A stretch of DNA of 8,207 nucleotides from Leclercia sp. UBA7405 (GTDB lineage: Bacteria > Pseudomonadota > Gammaproteobacteria > Enterobacterales > Enterobacteriaceae): NCBI GenBank assembly GCA_002469605.1, contig DKMV01000307.1, positions 26,183-34,389 of the forward strand. The letters are read 5' to 3'. This document shows, one piece after another, positions 1 to 7,811 of the stretch (position 1 is the first letter of the stretch; every line of letters begins with the position of its first letter). Made by a program: the position numbers and the translations under genes. The notes beneath the pieces were generated by a model. The model saw nothing but the letters and a program-made list of their open reading frames with translations, was not told where the DNA came from and did not search any database.

Positions 1-1320
1 GTCTGTCCACAAAAGCATGCTGATACAGAGGCTCTGACCAGTCGTCTGCTGGCGCTGCGCTGGCAAATCAGCCAGTTGCGTAAGGATACCGGGCATAGTG
101 TGCCGCTGGTGCTCAACAGTCAGACAGGCAGCGCCATGATGAACGACACGCTCTGGCTGGCAGCTATTCCGGACGAGGGTATCAGCGTATGGCGTGAGTC
201 CTTCGCCCCCAGTTCAATTGCAGCGTGGGTGTCCACCGGCGGGTCGATGGCTATGCAGCAGCAGGTGCTGATGAATAGCCTGATGAGCTGGTTCCATACG
301 CATGTCAAAGCGGTGTTTACAGATGAAAACCCTGATATACCCGCGATCGCGCCTACAGCCGTGCTCTGGGGGATGGGGCCGATCCTGGCCGGGAGTCTGG
401 CGTCCTCTGTCTGGACGGCATGGCTGTCTCGTCATACCGCTATGCAGCAGGTGGCGGGCTGGCAGCCGGTGGGAAGTGACAACACCGTACTGTCACTGTT
501 CCCGGACTTTGTGTTACCGCTGCTACCGGAAGGGCATGGACTCACCCCTCGCGCCCGCGCCCGGAACTGTGCGCTCGGTATTTTTACCCTGGCGGCTGTG
601 GCGGCCCTGCTCAGCAGCGGCTGGAACAATCGTCAGCTATTGCACCGGGTAAGCTTCGATATCGCCCGTTATGACAGGATCCCCCTGGATGACTACGGCC
701 CGAAAGCGGATGCCGTTGCCGTTCTGCGTGACGATGCGGCGCTGCTGGATAACTACGCGCGTAATGGCGTACCGGCCCGGATGAGTCTCGGTTTATATCA
801 TGGCGAGCGTCTGCGCCTGCCAGTACTGAATGCGATCCGATCTTATATTCCTCCACCACCGCCGCCCAAACCGCAGGAAAAAATCAAACCGGTACCGAAA
901 ATCGTCCGCCTCGACAGCATGTCGCTGTTCGATTCCGGCAAATCGGCGCTGAAAGCCAGTTCCACCAAACTGCTGGTCAACTCGCTGGTTGGCATCAAGG
1001 CCAGACCGGGCTGGCTGATTGTGGTGGCGGGCCACACGGATAATACCGGTAATGCACACCTGAACCAGACGCTCTCCCTGAAACGTGCCGAAGCGGTACG
1101 CAACTGGATGCGCGACACCGGTGACGTGCCGGAAAGCTGTTTTGCGGTACAGGGCTATGGCGCAAGCCGTCCGATCGCAACCAATGACACCACGGAAGGC
1201 CGTGCGCTTAACCGCCGTGTCGAAATCAGTCTGGTACCGCAGGCGGATGCCTGTCAGATACCGGGCGAACCCTCAGCGTCATCGCAGGATGATGACGCAT
1301 CACAACACAATGGAGAGTAA
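1..1320 (+). CDS. OmpA-domain T6SS envelope-anchoring protein, 5'-truncated
   Basis: The frame is open from base 1, so the true start is upstream; 439 codons plus stop are visible. Residues below count from base 1. A hydrophobic stretch at about 118-141 and a clear membrane segment at about 190-205 precede a periplasmic part with six consecutive prolines (284-289) and a Lys/Pro-rich linker. Residues about 305-412 form an OmpA C-terminal domain: GHTDN at 344-348, the N-x2-L-S-x2-R-A peptidoglycan-binding pattern at 355-363, and NRRVE at 404-408. In the family this fold binds diaminopimelate of peptidoglycan, so the protein probably anchors the T6SS membrane complex to the cell wall, a role TagL or C-terminally extended TssL proteins play elsewhere. 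The visible N-terminal end (LLALRWQISQLRKDTG, then PLVL) faintly recalls part of the TssM/IcmF cytoplasmic domain. Its position directly before hcp fits enterobacterial T6SS loci. The OmpA domain is certain; the exact subunit name is not. Confidence 0.9.
   Translation, partial: VCPQKHADTEALTSRLLALRWQISQLRKDTGHSVPLVLNSQTGSAMMNDTLWLAAIPDEGISVWRESFAPSSIAAWVSTGGSMAMQQQVLMNSLMSWFHTHVKAVFTDENPDIPAIAPTAVLWGMGPILAGSLASSVWTAWLSRHTAMQQVAGWQPVGSDNTVLSLFPDFVLPLLPEGHGLTPRARARNCALGIFTLAAVAALLSSGWNNRQLLHRVSFDIARYDRIPLDDYGPKADAVAVLRDDAALLDNYARNGVPARMSLGLYHGERLRLPVLNAIRSYIPPPPPPKPQEKIKPVPKIVRLDSMSLFDSGKSALKASSTKLLVNSLVGIKARPGWLIVVAGHTDNTGNAHLNQTLSLKRAEAVRNWMRDTGDVPESCFAVQGYGASRPIATNDTTEGRALNRRVEISLVPQADACQIPGEPSASSQDDDASQHNGE
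1312..1317 (+). promoter_or_regulatory. Ribosome binding site of hcp
   Basis: GGAGAG lies 7 bases before the ATG at 1325, inside the last codons of the OmpA-domain gene. It fixes the hcp start at 1325 rather than at an upstream in-frame ATG at 1085, and its overlap with the preceding reading frame suggests translational coupling. Confidence 0.8.
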
Positions 1321-1324
1321 TTTC

Positions 1325-1816
1325 ATGGCTATTCCTGTTTATCTTTGGCTGAAAGACGACGGCGGCGCGGACATTAAAGGGTCTGTGGATGTTCACGGTC
1401 GCGAGGGCAGCATCGAAGTGGTCGCTCAGGAACACAATCTGTACATCCCGACCGACAACAACACCGGAAAGCTGACCGGCACCCGTATTCATACCCCGTT
1501 CCTCTTCACCAAAGAGATCGACTCCTCCAGCCCGTACCTGTACAAGGCGGTGACCACCGGTCAGACCCTCAAGGCTGCGGAATTCAAGTGGTACAAAATC
1601 AACGATGCGGGCCAGGAAGTTGAGTATTTCAACACAAAACTCGAAAACGTGAAGGTGGTGAAAGTGAATCCGGTGATGCACGACATCAAGGATCCTTCTT
1701 ACGAGAAGCACAACCATCTTGAATGCATCGAGCTGCGTTACGAAAAAATCACCTGGACCTACAAAGACGGCAACATCATTCATTCCGATTCCTGGAACGA
1801 ACGCGCCACCGCGTAA
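1325..1816 (+). CDS. hcp: Hcp, T6SS inner tube protein (TssD)
   Basis: The 163-residue product matches the Hcp family in length and content. It starts MAIPVYLWLKDDGG, carries the conserved early segment around GREGSIEV, and ends with HNHLECIELRYEKITWTYKDGN and a short polar tail (not more than a few residues past the fold). Hcp forms hexameric rings that stack into the tube expelled by sheath contraction, and it can carry small effectors in its lumen. No C-terminal toxin extension is present, so this is a structural Hcp. The gene lies 4 bases after the OmpA-domain gene and is followed directly by a strong terminator, as expected for a product needed in large amounts. The start is supported by GGAGAG at 1312-1317 and by family N-termini. 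Confidence 0.97.
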   Translation: MAIPVYLWLKDDGGADIKGSVDVHGREGSIEVVAQEHNLYIPTDNNTGKLTGTRIHTPFLFTKEIDSSSPYLYKAVTTGQTLKAAEFKWYKINDAGQEVEYFNTKLENVKVVKVNPVMHDIKDPSYEKHNHLECIELRYEKITWTYKDGNIIHSDSWNERATA

Positions 1817-1822
1817 GTCACG

Positions 1823-1857
1823 AGCGGGCAGAGTCTCTCTGCCCGCTTTTCTTTTTT
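1823..1857 (+). terminator. Intrinsic terminator after hcp
   Basis: A perfect 11-bp GC-rich stem (1823-1833 with 1837-1847) and a 3-base loop are followed by a T-rich tract (1847-1857, one C interrupting). It starts 7 bases after the hcp stop codon. It should end most transcripts after hcp, letting hcp be expressed above clpV and the genes behind it. Confidence 0.9.
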
Positions 1858-1891
1858 GCAGAGCGCCTCTCTTTCACGGGCGCTCTGCAAA
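1855..1891 (+). other. Second long hairpin in the hcp-clpV gap
   Basis: A perfect 13-bp inverted repeat (1855-1867 with 1879-1891) encloses an 11-base loop. No T-run follows on either strand, so it is not a classic terminator. It abuts the terminator T-tract and shares the arm sequences GCAGAG and CTCTGC with the first hairpin. It may protect transcript ends or modulate readthrough into clpV; function is inferred only. Confidence 0.6.
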
Positions 1892-1992
1892 GAAAAACAC
1901 AATCTGCCTGCCTGACCATATGCGCTTTGGTCCCCTGAACGGGAAACAGCGATGGGCGGTAGCGTGCCCGGAAGCCATCAAGAGAGAGAAAA

Positions 1993-4644
1993 ATGGAAAA
2001 TCCAGCCATCCTGTTACGTCGTCTGAATCCGTACTGTGCCCGCGCCATGGAAGGGGCGGCCTCCCTGTGTCAGACACGCGCCCATGCTGCAATCCTGCCG
2101 GAACACTGGCTGCTAAAACTGCTGGAGCAGGGCGAGGGCGATCTTACGGTGCTGGCGCGTCGCTACGAGTGGGATATGGATGCGCTTTGGCAGGATCTGC
2201 TGGGCTGGCTCGACAAACAGCCGCGGTCGGTGCGCCATCGCCCCCAGCTGTCCGGCAACATTCAGGCACTGATGCAGGAAGCCTGGCTGATCGCCTCCCT
2301 GGCGGGCGAAGAGCAGATCCGCAGTCTTCACCTGCTGATGGCGCTGGTTGAGAAACAGAATCTGGTGCGCTGTGATGGGCTCTGGCCGCTGCTGACCCTG
2401 GGGCAGAGCCAGCTTGAACGCCTGCGCCCGCTTCTTGACGCGCAATCTGACGAACGCCCGGACGTGCAGCAGGAAGCGGAACTGGCCCGGAGCCACGGCG
2501 GTGAGGTGGAGTTTGTCGGTCGTCCGGTCGGCGCGGATATAAAAGAAGAACTGAGCCAAGGGCTGCAAAACGCACTGGATAAATTCACTCTCGACGTCAC
2601 CGCCAAAGCGAAAGAGGGGAAAATCGATCCGGTGTTTGGCCGCGACACCGAAATACGCCAGATGGTGGACATTCTCTCCCGCCGTCGCAAGAACAACCCC
2701 ATTCTGGTGGGGGAGCCGGGCGTGGGGAAAACCGCGCTGGTGGAAGGGCTGGCGCTGCGCATTGCCGAAGGCAACGTGCCGGAGTCGCTCAAATCCGTGG
2801 TGCTGCGCACCCTCGACCTCGGCCTGTTGCAGGCGGGAGCAGGCGTGAAGGGCGAGTTTGAGCAGCGTCTGAAAAACGTTATCGACGCCGTGCAGCAGTC
2901 GCCGGTGCCGGTGCTGCTGTTTATCGATGAAGCGCACACCATCATCGGCGCGGGCAACCAGGCGGGCGGCGCCGATGCGGCCAACCTGCTGAAACCGGCG
3001 CTGGCGCGCGGCGAACTGCGTACCATTGCCGCCACCACCTGGTCTGAGTACAAACAGTACTTCGAGCGGGATGCCGCCCTGGAGCGCCGCTTCCAGATGG
3101 TAAAGGTGGACGAGCCGGACGACGATACCGCCTGCCTGATGCTCAGAGGCCTGAAATCCCGCTACGCCGAACACCATAACGTGCATATCACCGACGATGC
3201 GGTCCGCGCGGCGGTCACCCTTTCCCGGCGTTATCTGACCGGCCGCCAGCTGCCGGACAAAGCCGTCGACCTGCTCGATACGGCGAGCGCCCGCGTGCGC
3301 ATGAGTCTCGATACCGTGCCAGAACAATTAACCCGCATCCGCTCGCAAATGACCTCGCTCGCGATGGAGAAACAGGCGCTGCTGGAAGATATCGCCGTCG
3401 GCAATCAGAGCCACGGGGACCGCCTGGCGGTTATTGAGGAGGAAGAGACCAGCCTCAGTGTCGAGCTGGCCGGGCTGGAGAGCCGATATGGTCAGGAGCT
3501 GGCTCTCACGGAGCAGCTGCTGGAAAGCCGCCGGGATATCTCCCGCCAGAGTGAAACTCACGCGCTGCAGCAGGAGCTGAATGGCATGCAGCAGAGCAAC
3601 CCGCTGCTCTCGGTCGATGTGGATGTGCGCACCGTTGCCAACGTGATTGCCGACTGGACCGGAGTGCCGCTCTCTTCACTGATGAAAGACGAGCAGACCG
3701 AACTGCTGATGCTGGAAAGTGAAATCGGCAAACGCGTGGTCGGGCAGGATGTGGCACTCGTTGCCATCGCCCGGCGCCTGCGTGCCGCCAAAACCGGGCT
3801 CACTTCTGAGAACGGTCCGCAGGGCGTGTTCCTGCTGGTGGGCCCGAGCGGGGTCGGTAAAACCGAAACCGCGCTGGCGCTGGCGGATGTCATGTACGGT
3901 GGTGAAAAATCCCTTATCACCATCAACCTGTCGGAGTACCAGGAGCCGCATACGGTTTCCCAGCTGAAAGGCTCGCCGCCGGGCTACGTCGGCTACGGCC
4001 AGGGCGGCATTCTGACCGAAGCGGTGCGCAAGCGCCCCTACAGCGTGGTACTGCTGGACGAGGTGGAAAAAGCGCACCGCGACGTGATGAACCTGTTCTA
4101 CCAGGTCTTTGACCGGGGCTTTATGCGCGACGGGGAAGGGCGTGAAATTGACTTCCGCAACACGGTTATTCTGATGACCTCCAACCTCGGCAGCGACCAC
4201 CTGATGCAGCTGCTGGAGGAACAGCCTGACGCCACCGAGGGCGATCTGCACGAACTGCTGCGCCCGATCCTGCGCGATCACTTCCAGCCTGCGCTGCTGG
4301 CCCGCTTCCAGACGGTGATCTACCGACCGCTGGCAGAAGCGGCGATTCGCACCATCGTTGAGATGAAACTTTGTCAGGTCAGTAAGCGCTTACATCGACA
4401 CTATGGCCTGGCCACAAGTATTGATGAGAGCCTGTATGACGCCCTGACCGCCGCCTGTCTGCTGCCGGATACCGGCGCGCGCAACGTCGACAGCCTGCTG
4501 AATCAGCAAATTCTGCCGGTGTTAAGTCAGCAACTACTGACCCATATGGCAGCAAAACAGAAACCGCAATCCCTGACGCTTGGCTGGAGTGAAGACGAGG
4601 GGGTTGTGCTGGAATTCGACCAGCTACAAGGAATGAGCGTATGA
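1993..4644 (+). CDS. clpV: ClpV, T6SS sheath-recycling AAA+ ATPase (TssH)
   Basis: The 883-residue product has the ClpB-like two-ring architecture with ClpV features. The N-terminal domain (about 1-160), which in this family binds the TssC sheath protein, begins MENPAILLRRLNPYCARAME. The first AAA module has Walker A GEPGVGKT at 240-247, Walker B ending FIDEAH at 310-315 and the arginine-finger region ERRF at 364-367. A helical, coiled-coil middle region spans about 442-535. The second AAA module has Walker A GPSGVGKT at 617-624 and Walker B LLDEVEKAH at 687-695. All catalytic residues are intact. ClpV hexamers act in the cytoplasm, pulling TssC from contracted sheaths so that TssB/TssC can be reused. 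The start at 1993 has the purine-rich GAGAGAG just upstream. Its place between hcp and vgrG separates it from the housekeeping chaperone ClpB. Confidence 0.97.
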   Translation: MENPAILLRRLNPYCARAMEGAASLCQTRAHAAILPEHWLLKLLEQGEGDLTVLARRYEWDMDALWQDLLGWLDKQPRSVRHRPQLSGNIQALMQEAWLIASLAGEEQIRSLHLLMALVEKQNLVRCDGLWPLLTLGQSQLERLRPLLDAQSDERPDVQQEAELARSHGGEVEFVGRPVGADIKEELSQGLQNALDKFTLDVTAKAKEGKIDPVFGRDTEIRQMVDILSRRRKNNPILVGEPGVGKTALVEGLALRIAEGNVPESLKSVVLRTLDLGLLQAGAGVKGEFEQRLKNVIDAVQQSPVPVLLFIDEAHTIIGAGNQAGGADAANLLKPALARGELRTIAATTWSEYKQYFERDAALERRFQMVKVDEPDDDTACLMLRGLKSRYAEHHNVHITDDAVRAAVTLSRRYLTGRQLPDKAVDLLDTASARVRMSLDTVPEQLTRIRSQMTSLAMEKQALLEDIAVGNQSHGDRLAVIEEEETSLSVELAGLESRYGQELALTEQLLESRRDISRQSETHALQQELNGMQQSNPLLSVDVDVRTVANVIADWTGVPLSSLMKDEQTELLMLESEIGKRVVGQDVALVAIARRLRAAKTGLTSENGPQGVFLLVGPSGVGKTETALALADVMYGGEKSLITINLSEYQEPHTVSQLKGSPPGYVGYGQGGILTEAVRKRPYSVVLLDEVEKAHRDVMNLFYQVFDRGFMRDGEGREIDFRNTVILMTSNLGSDHLMQLLEEQPDATEGDLHELLRPILRDHFQPALLARFQTVIYRPLAEAAIRTIVEMKLCQVSKRLHRHYGLATSIDESLYDALTAACLLPDTGARNVDSLLNQQILPVLSQQLLTHMAAKQKPQSLTLGWSEDEGVVLEFDQLQGMSV
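4628..4632 (+). promoter_or_regulatory. Ribosome binding site of vgrG within clpV
   Basis: AAGGA ends 8 bases before the vgrG ATG at 4641, inside the clpV coding end. With the 4-base ATGA stop/start overlap it indicates coupled translation of clpV and vgrG. Confidence 0.7.
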
Positions 4645-7019
4645 GCAATAATCCCCCGATCAGATTCAGCCACAGCCATCACCTGCTGGCGGTAAAAGAT
4701 TGTGAGTGCGGACTCGACGTGCTGGCCTTTGAGGGCGATGAGGCCCTGAGCACGCCGTTCAGCTACCGTATTGAATTCACCAGTGGCGACCATGCCATCA
4801 GCAGGGAGGTGATGCTGATGAAGGCTGCCTCCCTGACGCTGCAGGCCCCGGCAGACCAGGGTTACGGCATTAAAATGCAGCAGCCGGTGCGGGTGATTCA
4901 GGGTGTGGTGACCGGCCTCGAGCGGCTGGGCACCTCAAAAGATGAGACCCGTTACGCCCTGACGCTCCGGCCGCGCCTGGCCCTGCTTGACCGCTCGCAC
5001 CAGAACGCCATCTACCAGGATATGTCCGTCCCGCAGATAGTGGAAAAAATCCTGCGCGAGCGCCACGCCATGCGCGGCCAGGATTTTCTGTTCTCGCTCA
5101 CAAAAGAGTACCCGCGCCGCGAACAGGTGATGCAGTACGGCGAGGACGACCTGCACTTTATCACCCGCCTGCTGGGCGAGGTGGGTATCTGGTTCCGCTT
5201 CACCACCGACACGCGGCTGAATATCGACGTGGTGGAGTTCTATGACAGTCAGCAGGGCTATGAGAAAGGCCTGACCCTGCCCTCGGTCCCGCCATCAGGA
5301 CAGCATTCGGAAGGGGTAGACTCTGTATGGGGCATGGAGAGCCATCATAACGTGGTGCAGAAGCAGGTCAGTACCCGGGATTACAACTACCGTCAGGCCA
5401 CCGAGAACATGAACACCCAGGTCGATGCGACCCGCGGGGATGCCACCACCTGTGGGGAGGCTTACCACTGGGGAGATAACTACCTGACGGCGGGGAATCC
5501 CCATAACCGCAATCCGGCCCCGGAGTCCGGGGCGTTTTATGCCCGCATTCGTCATGAGCGTTATCTGAATGGCCAGACGCAGACCCATGCCATCACCAGT
5601 TGCCCGACCCTCTCTCCGGGTCAGATACTCAAAGTCACCGGCGGGTACGAAGTGGCCGATGTGTTTGCTCATGGCGTGGTCATTACGGCGATGCACAGCC
5701 ATGCGCGCCGTGATGAAGATTTTGGCGTCAACTTCGACGGCATCCCGGACAGCACGGATTTTAGTTTCCGTCCTGAGCCTGGCACACGCCCCGTGATGGC
5801 CGGCACATTGCCGGCACGTGTCACAAGCACCACCGAGAACGATACCTACGGCCACATTGATAAAGACGGCCGCTATCGCGTAAACATGCTGTTTGACCGT
5901 GATAACTGGGAGACCGGGTTTGAAAGCCTGTGGGTCCGCCAGGCCCGCCAGTACGCAGGGGATACCTACGGCCTGCACCTGCCGCTGCTGGCGGGCACCG
6001 AGGTGGCGATTGGCTTTGAGGACGGCAACCCCGACCGGCCGTATATCGCGGGCGTGCTGCACGACTCGGCCCACGGCGACCATGTCACCATTCAGAACTA
6101 CAGGCGCAACGTCCTGCGCACCCCGGCGAACAACAAAATCCGCCTGGATGACGAGCGCGGAAAAGAACACATCAAGGTCAGCACCGAGTACGGCGGCAAG
6201 AGCCAGCTGAACCTCGGCCATTTAGTGGATGCTGAGAAGCAGAAGCGCGGCGAGGGCTTTGAGCTCAGAACCGACGGCTGGGGTGCCATTCGCGCGCAGA
6301 AAGGGATGTTTATCACCGCAGACGGGCAGCCAAAGGCGCAGGGGCAGGTGCTGGAAATGGAGCCAGCTGTCAGCCTGATGAAAGGAGCGCTGAATCAGAT
6401 AACCGAATGGGGGACGATTACACAGAAGCATCACAATTTTTCTCCCGACGCGGATTCACTCAGAGAATTTGTTAATGGTGCAGTCAACCTGAAAGAAGCT
6501 GCTTTGCTGATGGCGGCGCCGAAAGGCATCGCTGCAGTCACCCCGGAAACCACGCTGATGCATAGCGGAAAAGGTCTTTACTTACAAAGCCTGGGAGAGG
6601 TCAATATTGCAACAGCTCAGCGCTATTCAGTTAATGCCAGTAAAGCAATCTCAATTCTTTCGCAACAGGAAGGGATCCGGGTGGTCTCGGCGAAGGGACC
6701 ACTTGAAGTAGAATCACACGCAGACACACTCTCCCTTACGTCACTGAAAGACGTTACGGTTCAGTCAACCCAGGGCCACCTGCAGCTTACTGCAAAGAAC
6801 GGGATCACTATTGCATGTGGTGGTGCTTACATCCAGTTGACACCTCAGGGAGAGATTAGGGTTCATGGCCCTGGCCTGTTAAGCCTTAAAGGGCAGCACA
6901 ACATGGAAGGACCTGCGAGTCAGGATTTCCCGTTGCCTGAATTACCCTCTTCGGTCTGCAAAGATTGTCTGAAGCGAGCACAAGAAATCGCTCAGGGCTT
7001 TGTTCCTAGGGAGATGTAA
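4641..7019 (+). CDS. vgrG: VgrG, T6SS spike protein (TssI) with DUF2345 extension
   Basis: The product has 792 residues. Roughly 1-380 is the gp27-like base, including RPRLALLDRS and ERYLNGQTQTHAI segments typical of VgrG. About 390-480 is the gp5-like OB fold (GHIDKDGRYRVNMLFD, then FEDGNPDRPYIAGVLHDSAH). About 485-590 corresponds to the VgrG repeat/needle region, and about 620-745 to a DUF2345-type beta-rich extension (ALLMAAPKGIAAVTPETTL onward). The tail (773-792) begins CKDCLKRAQ and ends FVPREM. VgrG trimers cap the Hcp tube and pierce the target; extensions like this one mount effectors through adaptors rather than being enzymes themselves. I see no enzymatic toxin domain. The gene overlaps clpV by 4 bases and is followed after 3 bases by an adaptor gene. 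Base composition turns AT-rich from about 6360, pointing to a replaced C-terminal module. Confidence 0.97.
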   Translation: MSNNPPIRFSHSHHLLAVKDCECGLDVLAFEGDEALSTPFSYRIEFTSGDHAISREVMLMKAASLTLQAPADQGYGIKMQQPVRVIQGVVTGLERLGTSKDETRYALTLRPRLALLDRSHQNAIYQDMSVPQIVEKILRERHAMRGQDFLFSLTKEYPRREQVMQYGEDDLHFITRLLGEVGIWFRFTTDTRLNIDVVEFYDSQQGYEKGLTLPSVPPSGQHSEGVDSVWGMESHHNVVQKQVSTRDYNYRQATENMNTQVDATRGDATTCGEAYHWGDNYLTAGNPHNRNPAPESGAFYARIRHERYLNGQTQTHAITSCPTLSPGQILKVTGGYEVADVFAHGVVITAMHSHARRDEDFGVNFDGIPDSTDFSFRPEPGTRPVMAGTLPARVTSTTENDTYGHIDKDGRYRVNMLFDRDNWETGFESLWVRQARQYAGDTYGLHLPLLAGTEVAIGFEDGNPDRPYIAGVLHDSAHGDHVTIQNYRRNVLRTPANNKIRLDDERGKEHIKVSTEYGGKSQLNLGHLVDAEKQKRGEGFELRTDGWGAIRAQKGMFITADGQPKAQGQVLEMEPAVSLMKGALNQITEWGTITQKHHNFSPDADSLREFVNGAVNLKEAALLMAAPKGIAAVTPETTLMHSGKGLYLQSLGEVNIATAQRYSVNASKAISILSQQEGIRVVSAKGPLEVESHADTLSLTSLKDVTVQSTQGHLQLTAKNGITIACGGAYIQLTPQGEIRVHGPGLLSLKGQHNMEGPASQDFPLPELPSSVCKDCLKRAQEIAQGFVPREM
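7008..7013 (+). promoter_or_regulatory. Ribosome binding site of the adaptor gene
   Basis: AGGGAG lies 9 bases before the ATG at 7023 and overlaps the last codons of vgrG, supporting this start and coupling to vgrG translation. Confidence 0.65.
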
Positions 7020-7022
7020 AAA

Positions 7023-7799
7023 ATGGATTTCATTTCTCCGTGGATGGATAAAATTCAGTCTGCTTGTCAGCGCGCTGAAATCGAACATGCTGATGTAATC
7101 ATTGATCAGTGTGCCGTTGATTTTTGTGTCCTTCCCGCACTCGCAACTTTCAGTAATCCCATTATGTGGCAGTCGCTCTATCATGGGCTACCTGAGGATA
7201 TTTATCCTGAGGATGCGCCTGTACTGGTTCGGGTGAATCTTTCAGATGCTGAGCATGTTCAGTGGCTACATAACCTTGCAGCAGAAATAATGGAATCAGC
7301 CCCCTTGCTGATATGTGGCTCTTCCTGGGCATTTGAGCACCTCGCTGACTGGCTCAGAGATTGTGTTAATGCGCAACATGAGGGACGGGAGGGGATTTTC
7401 CGTTTCTGGGATACCCGTATCTTTCCTTTTTTGTTCAGCCATATTCTTGATGATAAACAGCAACAGCAACTTCAGAAACCAGTTTTATTCTGGACCTGGC
7501 TTGACTGTGATTATCAGCCCTCCATTCTATTAGGTAATGGTGAAATACCCGAAACTGACGAGTCGGTAGTACAAATCGAATTTAGCGATAGACAGTTTGA
7601 AAAACTAATGTGTGTTAGTGATACGAGACAATTCCTGGGATATGAAAAAATACCGGAAGGACTATTCACTAACCGACAATCTGAATTTACAGCCTGTTAT
7701 GAGGCTATGCTGAGCGCAACAGAGCGGCGAATCCTTTTTGATGATAAACGCAGTGCCTGGGTTATGGCGCAGATTATTTCAAATAATTCTGCTACCTGA
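7023..7799 (+). CDS. DUF4123-type T6SS effector adaptor (Tap/TEC-like)
   Basis: The 258-residue product has no signal peptide or membrane segment and should be cytoplasmic. It shows the DUF4123 layout: an early strand with Asp (VIIDQCAVDF, 25-34), SLYHGLPED (51-59) followed by APVLVRV (65-71), then PLLICGSSWAFEHLADWLR (94-112) and the hallmark block GIFRFWDTRIFPFL (124-137). The C-terminal part (about 155-258) is poorly conserved in this family and probably contacts the cargo. Characterised relatives (Tap-1/TEC of Vibrio cholerae and Agrobacterium) bind a specific effector and hand it to the VgrG encoded beside them. The gene sits 3 bases after vgrG, so it very likely serves this VgrG. It is distinctly more AT-rich than clpV, in line with horizontal exchange together with the vgrG 3' end. 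The cargo effector is not in the window. Family assignment is from recognised motifs, without a profile search. Confidence 0.85.
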   Translation: MDFISPWMDKIQSACQRAEIEHADVIIDQCAVDFCVLPALATFSNPIMWQSLYHGLPEDIYPEDAPVLVRVNLSDAEHVQWLHNLAAEIMESAPLLICGSSWAFEHLADWLRDCVNAQHEGREGIFRFWDTRIFPFLFSHILDDKQQQQLQKPVLFWTWLDCDYQPSILLGNGEIPETDESVVQIEFSDRQFEKLMCVSDTRQFLGYEKIPEGLFTNRQSEFTACYEAMLSATERRILFDDKRSAWVMAQIISNNSAT

Positions 7800-7811
7800 T
7801 TAATTCCTCAC

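Larger units (their letters stand above)
1817..1992 (+). other. hcp-clpV intergenic region
   Basis: This is the longest non-coding stretch in the window (176 bases). Its first half holds the two hairpins. In the remainder (about 1892-1992) I see a purine-rich ribosome binding site just before clpV but no convincing -35/-10 pair or sigma-54 site. clpV is therefore transcribed either by readthrough or from a promoter too weak in consensus to call by eye. Confidence 0.6.

Noticed and set aside
76..1320. TTG at 76 as the start of the OmpA-domain gene
   Set aside because: The same frame is open to base 1 with protein-like sequence, and no good ribosome binding site precedes 76. The gene is cut by the window edge.
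1085..1324. N-terminal extension of hcp from an in-frame ATG at 1085
   Set aside because: The extra 80 residues overlap the OmpA domain in another frame, are Arg-rich and unlike any Hcp, while ATG 1325 has a good ribosome binding site and the family's standard N-terminus.
2113..3327. Long open frame on the minus strand (404 codons) inside clpV
   Set aside because: It runs opposite to an intact, clearly conserved AAA+ gene. Its length comes from the GC-rich codon bias of clpV; the translation is His/Arg/Gln-rich and resembles no family I know.
5295..6221. Long open frame on the minus strand (308 codons) inside vgrG
   Set aside because: It is antisense to the conserved VgrG core, ends where the GC-rich part of vgrG ends, and its sequence shows no recognisable motif. 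It is a composition shadow.
7457..7475. Short CAG/CAA repeat (run of Gln codons) in the adaptor gene
   Set aside because: Only a few glutamine codons in a row with no sign of slippage, frameshift or phase variation.
7773..7787. AT-rich 15-base palindrome near the end of the adaptor gene
   Set aside because: It is short, lies in coding sequence, has no T-run after it, and such palindromes are common by chance in AT-rich DNA. It could be an operator for the lipoprotein gene, but nothing else supports this.
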